Virus record (IMG/VR): IMGVR_UViG_3300046001_007790
Span: 1 to 36,011 of that record
DNA from: a virus
Reading direction: 5' to 3' (one strand)
Length of the DNA stretch: 36,011 bases
Shown: piece by piece, positions 14,939 to 21,183 of the stretch
Position numbering within the stretch: the stretch's first letter is position 1
Layout of the letters: each line of letters starts with the position of its first letter
Made by a program: the position numbers and the translations under genes
Notes under the pieces: generated by a model
What the model saw: the letters and a program-made list of their open reading frames with translations, nothing else
What the model was told of the DNA's origin: nothing
Database searches by the model: none

Positions 14939-15554
14939 AAATCCAATGGTGAATTATTCTAAAATCATCGCCGAAACAAATAGTAAAATGTTTAATGTTC
15001 GGGATGAATATAAGAATAATAGTGTTGAAGAAAACATTGCCATTTGCAATAAGGAGCACTTGAAGTTCTCCGTGGGATGTATTAATATTACAGGAGAACT
15101 CAACATTGGAATGATGTTGCGGTCGGCGTCTTTGTTGGGAGCAGAAAACTTTTATATCTTTGGACGCAAGAAATTTGACGCTCGTTCCACGGTTGGGGCT
15201 GAGAATTATATTAATATCAAGCAAATTGTATTTGATGACCCGATTCACGCTGATGAAGAAATGCTACTGTATCTACAGAAATTATATGTTCATCATCACG
15301 AAATAGTTATTTGTGAACATGGTGGTGATCAATTGGGAACATTTACTTGGAATGATATTGGTATCTATCCACACAAAAATCATACCCCATTGTTTTTGTT
15401 CGGGAGTGAAAGTCATGGAGTTCCAGAGATTATTTCCAATGAACGTGCGTTTGCAAAAGTCAGTATCGGTCAACGTGGGGTGCTTCGGAGTTTCAATGTC
15501 AGTGCGGCAATGGCAATCGTGTGCTGGGATTACATCAAGGAGATGGGACTGTGA
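14931..15554 (+). CDS. TrmH/SpoU-family RNA 2'-O-methyltransferase
   Basis: A 207-residue SPOUT methyltransferase that would add a 2'-O-methyl group to tRNA or rRNA. Three family motifs are clear: motif 1, NIGMMLRSASLLGAENFYIFG (N and R conserved); motif 2, LFLFGSESHGVPEII (G-E-HG); motif 3, VLRSFNVSAAMAIVCWDY, which closes the trefoil knot that binds S-adenosylmethionine. The ATG at 14931, behind AAAGGTGAAGG, is preferred to the TTG at 14925. It lacks the extra N-terminal RNA-binding domain of larger SpoU proteins. A phage enzyme of this type may alter host tRNA to suit viral translation. Confidence 0.9.
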   Translation: MAENPMVNYSKIIAETNSKMFNVRDEYKNNSVEENIAICNKEHLKFSVGCINITGELNIGMMLRSASLLGAENFYIFGRKKFDARSTVGAENYINIKQIVFDDPIHADEEMLLYLQKLYVHHHEIVICEHGGDQLGTFTWNDIGIYPHKNHTPLFLFGSESHGVPEIISNERAFAKVSIGQRGVLRSFNVSAAMAIVCWDYIKEMGL

Positions 15555-15808
15555 ATAAACGAGAACTATACGAGGCTAATATGAACCTACAATTAGAAGA
15601 CCTTAAAAAGTCGGCAACGATTGCATGGGACGAATTGGATAAGTCTCATGCTGCCCGTGCAAAGTTGCATGATGAATTAGTTATTGCAGAAGGGCAACGA
15701 GATCAGGCGCGGGCCGAGCGTGATGCACTGAAGGCCGAAGTGGACACGCTTCGCGCTCAACACGCGCCGCCGCGCCTGAGGACTACACGTATGTGCACGT
15801 ACGTGTAG
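15551..15808 (+). CDS. Coiled-coil N-terminal part of a split gene
   Basis: GTG at 15551 behind AAGGAGAT overlaps the methyltransferase stop (GTGA). The first 70 or so residues are a charged coiled coil (LEDLKKSATIAWDELDKS, AEGQRDQARAERDALKAE, VDTLRAQ). The frame then enters a hairpin and stops with TAG at 15806-15808 after 85 residues, ending RTTRMCTYV, which looks like read-through of the hairpin, not native protein. If the 55 nt between the two copies of the 19-nt repeat are skipped, the frame continues into the zinc-knuckle segment ending at 16001, giving a protein of about 130 residues. Base composition is GC-richer than in neighbouring genes. Translation as an 85-residue truncated protein is the simplest alternative. 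Confidence 0.65.
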   Translation: MNKRELYEANMNLQLEDLKKSATIAWDELDKSHAARAKLHDELVIAEGQRDQARAERDALKAEVDTLRAQHAPPRLRTTRMCTYV

Positions 15809-15829
15809 TCCTCAACACGCGTCGCCGCG
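15756..15829 (+). repeat. 19-nt direct repeats separated by a 38-nt hairpin (55-nt repeat unit)
   Basis: CTCAACACGCGCCGCCGCG (15756-15774) recurs as CTCAACACGCGTCGCCGCG (15811-15829), one mismatch in 19, offset 55 nt. Between them TGAGGACTACACGTA (15777-15791) pairs perfectly with TACGTGTAGTCCTCA (15800-15814): 15 bp, extending by a U-G and a G-C pair to a 17-bp stem with loop TGCA. The 3' arm runs into the second repeat. The first four bases of the stem's 3' end, CTCA, are shared with that repeat. No T-run follows, so it is not an intrinsic terminator. Likely origin: insertion of a palindromic element with duplication of target sequence, or a programmed bypass signal. Confidence 0.8.
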
Positions 15830-16001
15830 AGTGTTGCCTGTTGTGTGTGCGGAGTGCAAAGGCATCGGGTACACCACGGTGCATTCAACCAGTGCGAACG
15901 GGGGCACCGTGATGACTCGTAAGTGTTCATGCAATGTTTCACCGTTGCTGATAAATGCCACCGCCGAATTCTGGTCAAAGGAGAATACACATGAAAGTTA
16001 G
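15811..16001 (+). pseudogene. Zinc-knuckle C-terminal part of the split gene, in a different frame
   Basis: Read in the frame of 15813, this stretch is open to TAG at 15999-16001 and encodes VVCAECKGIGYTTVHS, then GGTVMTRKCSCNVSP and a tail ending EFWSKENTHES. CxxC plus CxC with glycines looks like a small zinc knuckle of DnaJ type. There is no ATG before 15912 and no ribosome binding site, so alone it has no plausible start. Aligning the two repeat copies joins it exactly in frame to the coiled-coil part at 15551. It is marked a pseudogene provisionally; if ribosomes bypass the hairpin it would be the second half of a functional gene. The end overlaps the next small gene by 11 nt. Confidence 0.6.
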
Positions 16002-16103
16002 AGAACTGATTACAAAACTCCAAGGGTTAGACCAAAAAAATCTTTGAAATTATTAGGAAATACCGATAATATCTATTATATAGTATTTAAAAGACCCCCT
16101 TGA
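15991..16103 (+). pseudogene. Short MKVRELI-type phage protein with a frameshift at an A7 run
   Basis: The ATG at 15991 follows AAAGGAGAA. The zero frame gives only 18 residues (MKVRELITKLQGLDQKNL) before TGA at 16045-16047. The opening is typical of small phage proteins starting MKVxELIxxLQxLxQ, which are normally longer. Slipping -1 on AAAAAAAT (16034-16041) gives a frame continuing KKSLKLLGNTDNIYYIVF and ending KRPP with TGA at 16101-16103, about 37 residues. The zero-frame reading A AAA AAT is a canonical slippery heptamer. The stop overlaps the -35 box of the next promoter. Either a true mutation, a homopolymer sequencing error or programmed slippage explains it. Confidence 0.5.
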
Positions 16104-16129
16104 CAAATCCCCTGTGATTGTATTATACA
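16100..16129 (+). promoter_or_regulatory. Sigma70-type promoter for the 16183 gene cluster
   Basis: TTGACA (16100-16105) with TTATAC (16123-16128, 17-nt spacer) or TATACA (16124-16129, 18-nt spacer). It follows the end of the frameshifted short gene and precedes a 50-nt leader. An inverted repeat overlaps the -10 (see 16125-16148). Confidence 0.7.
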
Positions 16130-16148
16130 ACAACTGAAGATGTTGTAT
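16125..16148 (+). promoter_or_regulatory. Inverted repeat overlapping the -10, possible operator
   Basis: ATACAACA (16125-16132) and TGTTGTAT (16141-16148) are perfect complements separated by 8 nt (ACTGAAGA). The left arm covers the -10 box and the right arm lies in the transcribed leader, so it is placed as an operator for a dimeric repressor. If transcription begins upstream of it, it could instead form a leader hairpin. No protein binding it is identified. Confidence 0.5.
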
Positions 16149-16182
16149 TTCTTCCCATCCTAAATGTAGTAACGGAGTAAAT

Positions 16183-16503
16183 ATGGAAAATCTTGATGAT
16201 GATGGTTACCCGACTGATGCAGTATTAGATAAAATTACGAATTGGTCGCACACGGATAAGTTTGTTCATTTAATGGAATTTGTAAAGGATATTTGGTGGC
16301 AAGCGGATTGGGGATGGAGGGAGTATAATACCAAAGATTATAACAACCGTGATGAAATTACATACGACATTTCTACAGGTGGGTGGTCTGGTAACGAAAG
16401 TATTATTAATGCCCTTCAAGATAACAGATTGTTTTGGATGTGTTGTTGGGAGCAAAGTAACCGGGGTGGGCATTATATTTTTAAAGTATTAACGGAGAAT
16501 TAA
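16183..16503 (+). CDS. Hypothetical acidic Trp-rich phage protein (106 aa)
   Basis: The first gene after the 16100 promoter, with CGGAG upstream of the ATG. The 106-residue product starts MENLDDDGYPTDAVLDKI and has many tryptophans (FVKDIWWQADWGWREY, WMCCWEQSNRGGHY). The 'DDDGYPT...L..I..W' opening recurs in small phage proteins of unknown function. Soluble, acidic, without membrane segment. Followed closely by another small gene. Confidence 0.65.
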   Translation: MENLDDDGYPTDAVLDKITNWSHTDKFVHLMEFVKDIWWQADWGWREYNTKDYNNRDEITYDISTGGWSGNESIINALQDNRLFWMCCWEQSNRGGHYIFKVLTEN

Positions 16504-16525
16504 ATGTTTCTTAAGGAGAACAAGT

Positions 16526-16759
16526 ATGCAGAAGCGTGATAGGTTTTTACTAGAACAGATGATGATGAAATGTTGGCATGTTACTGATGATATGGACACG
16601 ATTTCTGAGTATGTGGCAAACCAGTATTCCGACATTCCTACTAAACATGTGGATGCATTGTTGAACATGTTGGTTGGTATGCGAACATTATATGACCAGC
16701 GATTTAGTAATACAATGGATTTGTTTGCGGAACTCATTAGAAAAGGAGATGTTAAATAA
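16526..16759 (+). CDS. Small helical hypothetical protein (77 aa)
   Basis: ATG at 16526 behind AAGGAGAACAAGT, a strong ribosome binding site. The 77-residue product is mostly helical (KRDRFLLEQMMMKCWHVTDD, TKHVDALLNMLVGM, NTMDLFAELIRKGDVK). No motif is recognised. One nucleotide separates its stop from the next ATG, so coupling is likely. Confidence 0.65.
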   Translation: MQKRDRFLLEQMMMKCWHVTDDMDTISEYVANQYSDIPTKHVDALLNMLVGMRTLYDQRFSNTMDLFAELIRKGDVK

Positions 16760-16760
16760 T

Positions 16761-16985
16761 ATGTATGGAATTGACAAATATAAAGAATTGACCTTGACGG
16801 CAAGTGCATATAACAGAAAGGTGAATGTTGAACTTCCCAAGGACAGTGATGCTAATACCGTGTTTGAGGCATTTAAAACCTTGATGGTTGGTCTGACCTT
16901 TAGTGAACACATGTTTAACGATGCGGTAGCAACATATTTTTATGAACATGAATTAGACAGGGGTGTTGGGCGGGGTTGTATTTAA
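16761..16985 (+). CDS. Small hypothetical protein (74 aa)
   Basis: The ATG at 16761 is chosen because AAGGAGATGTTAAATAAT precedes it; the longer frame from 16674 runs inside the preceding gene. The product begins MYGIDKYKELTLTASAYNRK and has VFEAFKTLMVGLTFSEHMF, one amphipathic or weakly hydrophobic helix. Function unknown. Its TAA overlaps the next ATG (TAATG). Confidence 0.65.
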   Translation: MYGIDKYKELTLTASAYNRKVNVELPKDSDANTVFEAFKTLMVGLTFSEHMFNDAVATYFYEHELDRGVGRGCI

Positions 16986-17314
16986 TGTCAGAATTTTATG
17001 GAACCGGTGAAGATTCGGTAGAGGCCATATCTACTGTACCTTACAGATATCGTGAAGATATCGCACTTCGTGATATTGCAGAATATATTAATGCCACTTA
17101 TCAACAACACTATTCCCAAAACAATATTCAAACCACCGAGTTTGTGATTGACGCTGGACATGGTGTTGGGTTTACAGTCGGCAACATTATGAAGTATGCA
17201 CAACGCTACGGAAAAAAGAATGGTTATGATCGTAAAGATATTATGAAGATAATACATTATGCAATTATGCTATTGTATGTTCATGACACACAAATGGTAA
17301 ATACAGATGAATAA
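16985..17314 (+). CDS. DUF3310-like small phage protein
   Basis: A 109-residue protein; the ATG at 16985 overlaps the previous stop. Its second half, HGVGFTVGNIMKYAQRYGKK followed by NGYDRKDIMKIIHYAIMLL, follows the 'F..GN.IKY..R...KNG..DL.KA..Y' pattern of DUF3310, a small helical domain common in phage genomes, sometimes fused to nucleotide-related enzymes. Its own biochemical role is unknown. It overlaps the cupin gene by 8 nt. Confidence 0.65.
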   Translation: MSEFYGTGEDSVEAISTVPYRYREDIALRDIAEYINATYQQHYSQNNIQTTEFVIDAGHGVGFTVGNIMKYAQRYGKKNGYDRKDIMKIIHYAIMLLYVHDTQMVNTDE

Positions 17315-17666
17315 TGTAAAGTTTGTAAAAAAACCATGGGGGTCTGAAACGATTTGGGCTCATACTGATAGTTATGTTGGTAAGATACTGCATGTATATA
17401 GCGGAGAATCGCTTAGCGTGCAGTATCACAATTTAAAAGATGAAACCATGTATGTACTTACAGGAAAGGGTATTATCAAGTTTTACATCATGCAAAACGA
17501 TGAACTGATATTGGATGGTGTACATTTCGTGAATCCTGGAGATTCCGTGCATATCCCACCAAAACAAATTCATTCAGTTGAAGCATTTGAAGATATGGAT
17601 ATTGTAGAAGTTTCCACCAATCATTTGGATGATTTGGTACGACTAAAAGACAGATACGGACGGTAA
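17307..17666 (+). CDS. Cupin, mannose-6-phosphate isomerase type II-like
   Basis: A 119-residue single cupin domain. The opening VKFVKKPWGSETIWAHTD matches the 'KPWG.E.....T..Y.GK.L....G..LS.Q.H..K.E' start of the phosphomannose isomerase domain of ManC/Pmi enzymes. Cupin motif 1 is LSVQYHNLKDETMYVLTGKG and motif 2 PGDSVHIPPKQIHSVEA, with metal ligands His, Glu and His. The family interconverts mannose-6-phosphate and fructose-6-phosphate. This could supply mannose-1-phosphate and hence GDP-mannose for the epimerase at 23021, although the genes are 5 kb apart. Alternative: a sugar-binding cupin without isomerase activity. Confidence 0.8.
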   Translation: MNNVKFVKKPWGSETIWAHTDSYVGKILHVYSGESLSVQYHNLKDETMYVLTGKGIIKFYIMQNDELILDGVHFVNPGDSVHIPPKQIHSVEAFEDMDIVEVSTNHLDDLVRLKDRYGR

Positions 17667-17668
17667 TT

Positions 17669-18346
17669 ATGATTTTAATCTTAAGTGATATTCATGGAGA
17701 TTACAAAACTCTTCAACGAGCCATTGATAACGCTAACGAGGTTGGTGCAGCTGCACTGATTCAAATTGGCGACTTTGGATTGTTCCGTGGATTTGGCATG
17801 AACAACGAAGAGCAATTTAAAAATGTAGTGCATACATCAAACTGTCCAGTGTATTTTATTGACGGTAATCACGATGACTGCACACGGTGGACAACATATA
17901 CGGAAGTATCACAGGTATATCCAGAACTTCCATTGTATTATGTTCCCCGTGGGACGGTTATGGACATTGATAATCGTACAGTTGCCTTCATGGGTGGTGC
18001 GGCAAGTATTGATAAGAATATACGATTGCAGGAAGGGTGGCACTGGGATGAAAACGAAAATATTAGTCCCTTTGAAGTATTACGCATGATGGATAATGCA
18101 AAGGACAAACATATTGATATGTTCATTACCCATTGTCCTCCACACAGTGTCATTGAAGAACATTTTGACCCCAGAGCAAAACTGCAATTCGGTGTAGGAT
18201 TGGATTGGCATGACCATAACCAAGATATCATTGAAAACATTTGGCATGCACTTGGAACTCCTATGGTATATTCTGGACACATGCATAGAAAGGTGGAAGG
18301 AATGACATATAGAATTTTGGATATAAACGAACTTTTGGCAGTTTAA
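17669..18346 (+). CDS. Calcineurin-like metallophosphoesterase
   Basis: A 225-residue enzyme with all five metallophosphoesterase blocks: LSDIHGD (Asp7, His9), IGDFG (Asp35), GNHDD (Asn67-His68), FITHCPP and SGHMHRK. The two-metal centre hydrolyses phosphomono- or diesters; T4-type phages use such enzymes as protein phosphatases, diadenosine tetraphosphatases or 2',3'-cyclic phosphodiesterases. Specificity cannot be read. It starts two nucleotides after the cupin stop, so it belongs to that transcription unit; the following 74-nt gap carries a possible new promoter. Confidence 0.92.
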   Translation: MILILSDIHGDYKTLQRAIDNANEVGAAALIQIGDFGLFRGFGMNNEEQFKNVVHTSNCPVYFIDGNHDDCTRWTTYTEVSQVYPELPLYYVPRGTVMDIDNRTVAFMGGAASIDKNIRLQEGWHWDENENISPFEVLRMMDNAKDKHIDMFITHCPPHSVIEEHFDPRAKLQFGVGLDWHDHNQDIIENIWHALGTPMVYSGHMHRKVEGMTYRILDINELLAV

Positions 18347-18363
18347 TTTATAAAATTCGTTGT

Positions 18364-18406
18364 TTTTCATAAACATCTCCATATTTATACTATAGATGGT
18401 CTATAG
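18364..18406 (+). promoter_or_regulatory. Possible promoter with inverted repeat before the GIY-YIG gene
   Basis: TATACT (18386-18391) is a good -10, but the best -35 at 16-nt spacing, TTTTCA (18364-18369), is weak. CTATAGA (18390-18396) and TCTATAG (18400-18406) form a perfect 7-bp inverted repeat with a 3-nt loop just before the ribosome binding site GAGGGAGAG. It may be an operator or a leader hairpin controlling the gene at 18421. Confidence 0.4.
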
Positions 18407-18420
18407 AGGGAGAGACTATT

Positions 18421-18807
18421 ATGAAGGACAACAAATTTTATGTATATGGACACTTCACCGACGAAAACTCAGAAATTCCTTTCTATATTGGCAAAGGATC
18501 CGGTGATAGATATAAAAATCATTCCAACAGAAATAATGAATGGAAATCCTTTGTAAAAACAAATGGGGTTATTCCAAAAATATTATATACTGATTTAACA
18601 GAGCAAGGTGCATTCAACAAAGAAAGGGAATTGATCGAACTGTATGGTAGACAGGATACTAATACAGGAACATTGTTAAATAAAAGTTCTGGTGGTGAAG
18701 GTGGTACTTATAATAACTATGTACCTGACTGGTTGGTGAATCATATAAAAATTACTATGTTCAAAGTAGCATTACTAGATTATAATTTTTTGAGAAACAA
18801 AATATGA
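18421..18807 (+). CDS. GIY-YIG endonuclease domain protein
   Basis: A 128-residue protein. KFYVYGHF followed by IPFYIGKGSGDRYKNH is a GIY-YIG core variant (YVY...YIGKG with the conserved Arg of GSGDR), and ERELIELYGR supplies the metal-binding glutamate. Such domains cut one DNA strand and occur as homing endonucleases or repair enzymes. No DNA-binding C-terminal domain (NUMOD type) follows, so this is a compact form. Strong GAGGGAGAG ribosome binding site. The next gene overlaps by 4 nt. It lies between metabolic genes, as mobile endonuclease genes often do in T4-type phages. Confidence 0.8.
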   Translation: MKDNKFYVYGHFTDENSEIPFYIGKGSGDRYKNHSNRNNEWKSFVKTNGVIPKILYTDLTEQGAFNKERELIELYGRQDTNTGTLLNKSSGGEGGTYNNYVPDWLVNHIKITMFKVALLDYNFLRNKI

Positions 18808-19040
18808 AACACACAAAAAATTCATATACAACAATACAAATAACAAAAGATTTCAACGAGCATATAAAAAAGTATTGTAAACAATATGAAATTAGCGCGT
18901 CAAAAATAACAGAACTTATGTGGAGTAATTATATATCTTCCAGTAATTATTTACAAGAAATTATGGTAATGTCGGAAGACGCGAGAATGCATTTAATATC
19001 TTCTAGTATGTCTGGTAGTATATCTTTTATGGGTGTATAA
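18804..19040 (+). CDS. Ribbon-helix-helix-like small protein
   Basis: A 78-residue protein coupled to the GIY-YIG gene (ATGA). TTIQITKDFNEHIKKYCKQY followed by ISASKITELMWSNYISSS follows the strand-helix-helix pattern of ribbon-helix-helix DNA-binding proteins. It may regulate the preceding endonuclease or bind the inverted repeat at 18390-18406, which is inference. The C-terminal 25 residues are Ser/Met-rich. Confidence 0.5.
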   Translation: MKHTKNSYTTIQITKDFNEHIKKYCKQYEISASKITELMWSNYISSSNYLQEIMVMSEDARMHLISSSMSGSISFMGV

Positions 19041-19041
19041 T

Positions 19042-19758
19042 ATGGGAACCAGCATCATACCAACAAATTCAACCTATGCGCATTATTACCATAATGTAAC
19101 GCCAAATCCACACACGCACGAAATTACACCAAATCCACATAGACATACTATGAAGTTTATAGAATCAGGATCTATTGATGGTCGTCCACGCGTGTTTAAT
19201 GATGGATGTAAATTGGAGTGTAATATACTAATTAAATTAATATACGATTCATTAAATACAGAATTAGCTGGTAGTAAGACTCGTGTCACAGCTGCAGCAA
19301 AAAAGGGTAATTGGATTACTGCAAATAAAATAGGTAAACCAATTTGTGATTATCTGGAAAATTACTATATTTATCGAGTAATTTGTTATTTACGATCCAG
19401 AGTATGGTATACGGAATACGAAGCATTAGCAAACATACCAACGGTATTGGATATACAATCAACAGGTGCAATGTTAACTAATGCTGGTGGACTACAAGGA
19501 ACAGAACAACAGGATACACCACCACAGCAACCAATTTCACACGCGGATGTTCCTTTACAAATACAGCACTCAGATGTTCCAGTGCGTGTCGATACACCAC
19601 ACGCTGATGTACCACACAATGATACACCGCCACCCCCACAAATAAGTTATATATATTGTAGACCACCTGGTGCTTCCTGTGGTTATTACCAAGTTACCGA
19701 TACGGTAACAGATTGTAGTCAATTAGGCGCTACACCAGGATCATTTGAACAATGTTAA
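19042..19758 (+). CDS. His/Pro-rich protein, possible virion or surface component
   Basis: A 238-residue protein starting at ATG 19042, one nucleotide after the previous stop. The N-terminus is His-rich (TPNPHTHEITPNPHRHTMKF). Residues 40-140 form a globular helical domain (LECNILIKLIYDSLNTELAG). Residues 150-205 are a Pro/Asp-rich linker with repeated HADVP, HSDVP and HADVPHNDTP units. A Cys-containing C-terminus (YIYCRPPGASCGYYQVTD, ending FEQC) follows. Linker plus cysteine tail suggests an extended structural or surface-display protein. I do not recognise the family. It precedes the glycosyltransferase locus. Confidence 0.55.
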   Translation: MGTSIIPTNSTYAHYYHNVTPNPHTHEITPNPHRHTMKFIESGSIDGRPRVFNDGCKLECNILIKLIYDSLNTELAGSKTRVTAAAKKGNWITANKIGKPICDYLENYYIYRVICYLRSRVWYTEYEALANIPTVLDIQSTGAMLTNAGGLQGTEQQDTPPQQPISHADVPLQIQHSDVPVRVDTPHADVPHNDTPPPPQISYIYCRPPGASCGYYQVTDTVTDCSQLGATPGSFEQC

Positions 19759-19778
19759 ACATTCACGGAAAATAAGTT

Positions 19779-21179
19779 ATGAAAAATGGTTATCTACCAA
19801 AAGATCAAAGAAAAAAAATATTATTTCTCGCAGATGATATGCGAGTAACCTCTGGTGTCGGTACAATGGCACGAGAAATTATCGAAGGAACGGCGCATCG
19901 ATACAACTGGGTTCAAGTGGGTGCCGCGGTATCGCATCCCGAAGTGGGAAAACTTATCGATATGTCGGAAGCTATTAATAATGAAACAGGATTAACGGAT
20001 GCTTCTGTTAAAATTGTTCCATATAATGGATACGGAGATAGTCGATTAATCCGACAATTACTGGAACTTGAAAAACCAGACGCAATCCTCCATTTCACCG
20101 ATCCTCGATATTGGATTTGGTTGTATCAAATGGAACATGAAATTCGTCAAAATATTCCTATGTTCTTTTATGCAATTTGGGATGATCTTCCGTATCCATA
20201 TTATAATGAAAATTTCTATCGGTCGGATGATTGGATAGGATGTATCAGTAAACAGACATACAACATTGTAAAACATGTATCCCGTAAGGAACCTCGTGCT
20301 CCGTGGTCATTGAGTTATGTACCACATGGTATTAATACCAGTAAATATCATCCACTACCAGATGATAATGAAGAATTAGTAGAACTTCGAAAGAAGTTAT
20401 TTAATGGTGATGAGGTAGATTATGTAGTGTTTTATAACAGTCGTAACATTCGTCGTAAAATGACTTCGGATATTCTGTTAGCATTCGATGTACTCATGAA
20501 AAAATTACCAGAAGAACAACGCAAGAAATGTCGTATGGTGATGCATACACAAAAGATTGATGAGCATGGAACGGATTTACCTGTAGTTATTCGTGATGTA
20601 GTTCCTGATATCGAACCGTATGTTGTTTTCTCCGATGAACGCATTGATTCGAAGAATATTAATTTGTTGTATAATATCGCAGATGTAACCATCAACCTAT
20701 CCAGTAACGAAGGATTTGGATTGGGCACATGTGAAAGTATGATGGCTGGCACCCCGATCATTGTAAATGTTACAGGTGGATTACAAGATCAGTGCGGATT
20801 CAAAAATGACGAAGGAGAATATCTCGACGCCGAACACGATTTTACTTACGAATGGGGTTCTAATCACGATGGTCGTTTCCGTGATCACGGTGAATGGGTA
20901 TTCCCTGTATTCCCCGCATCACGATCACTACAAGGATCACCACTAACACCATATATTTTTGATGATCGGTGCTCGTGGGAAGAAGCTGGGCAAAAGTTAC
21001 TGGAAGTATATAATCTAGGAAGAACTGAACGCAAACGGCGTGGTGAATTAGGCCGTCAATACGGATTAGGACCAGGACAATTTACTGCAGATCGTATGTG
21101 TGAATTGTTCATTGAACATATGGAAAATGCGTGGGAGAACTGGACCCCGCGTGAACGATTTACTTTGGTGAAGGGATAA
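19779..21179 (+). CDS. GT4-type glycosyltransferase (GT-B fold)
   Basis: A 466-residue retaining glycosyltransferase. The N-terminal domain begins KKILFLADDMRVTSGVGTMAREI, the typical GT4 start with a glycine turn. The C-terminal nucleotide-sugar domain contains SSNEGFGLGTCESMMAGTPI, in which Glu311 and Glu319 form the E-x7-E motif. Donor and acceptor are unknown. The middle (SYVPHGINTSKYHP) carries the conserved 'VPHGIN' hinge. It is followed 4 nt later by a second GT4 gene, so the two probably act in series on phage DNA, virion protein or host surface glycan. Confidence 0.88.
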   Translation: MKNGYLPKDQRKKILFLADDMRVTSGVGTMAREIIEGTAHRYNWVQVGAAVSHPEVGKLIDMSEAINNETGLTDASVKIVPYNGYGDSRLIRQLLELEKPDAILHFTDPRYWIWLYQMEHEIRQNIPMFFYAIWDDLPYPYYNENFYRSDDWIGCISKQTYNIVKHVSRKEPRAPWSLSYVPHGINTSKYHPLPDDNEELVELRKKLFNGDEVDYVVFYNSRNIRRKMTSDILLAFDVLMKKLPEEQRKKCRMVMHTQKIDEHGTDLPVVIRDVVPDIEPYVVFSDERIDSKNINLLYNIADVTINLSSNEGFGLGTCESMMAGTPIIVNVTGGLQDQCGFKNDEGEYLDAEHDFTYEWGSNHDGRFRDHGEWVFPVFPASRSLQGSPLTPYIFDDRCSWEEAGQKLLEVYNLGRTERKRRGELGRQYGLGPGQFTADRMCELFIEHMENAWENWTPRERFTLVKG

Positions 21180-21183
21180 GGTT

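Noticed and set aside
15777-15814. Hairpin as an intrinsic terminator
   Set aside because: There is no T-run after the stem; the following sequence is GC-rich and codes for the zinc knuckle.
18381-18388. TATAAATA-like sequence on the - strand (T4-type late promoter)
   Set aside because: No gene lies on the - strand downstream of it; a chance match in an AT-rich gap is likelier.
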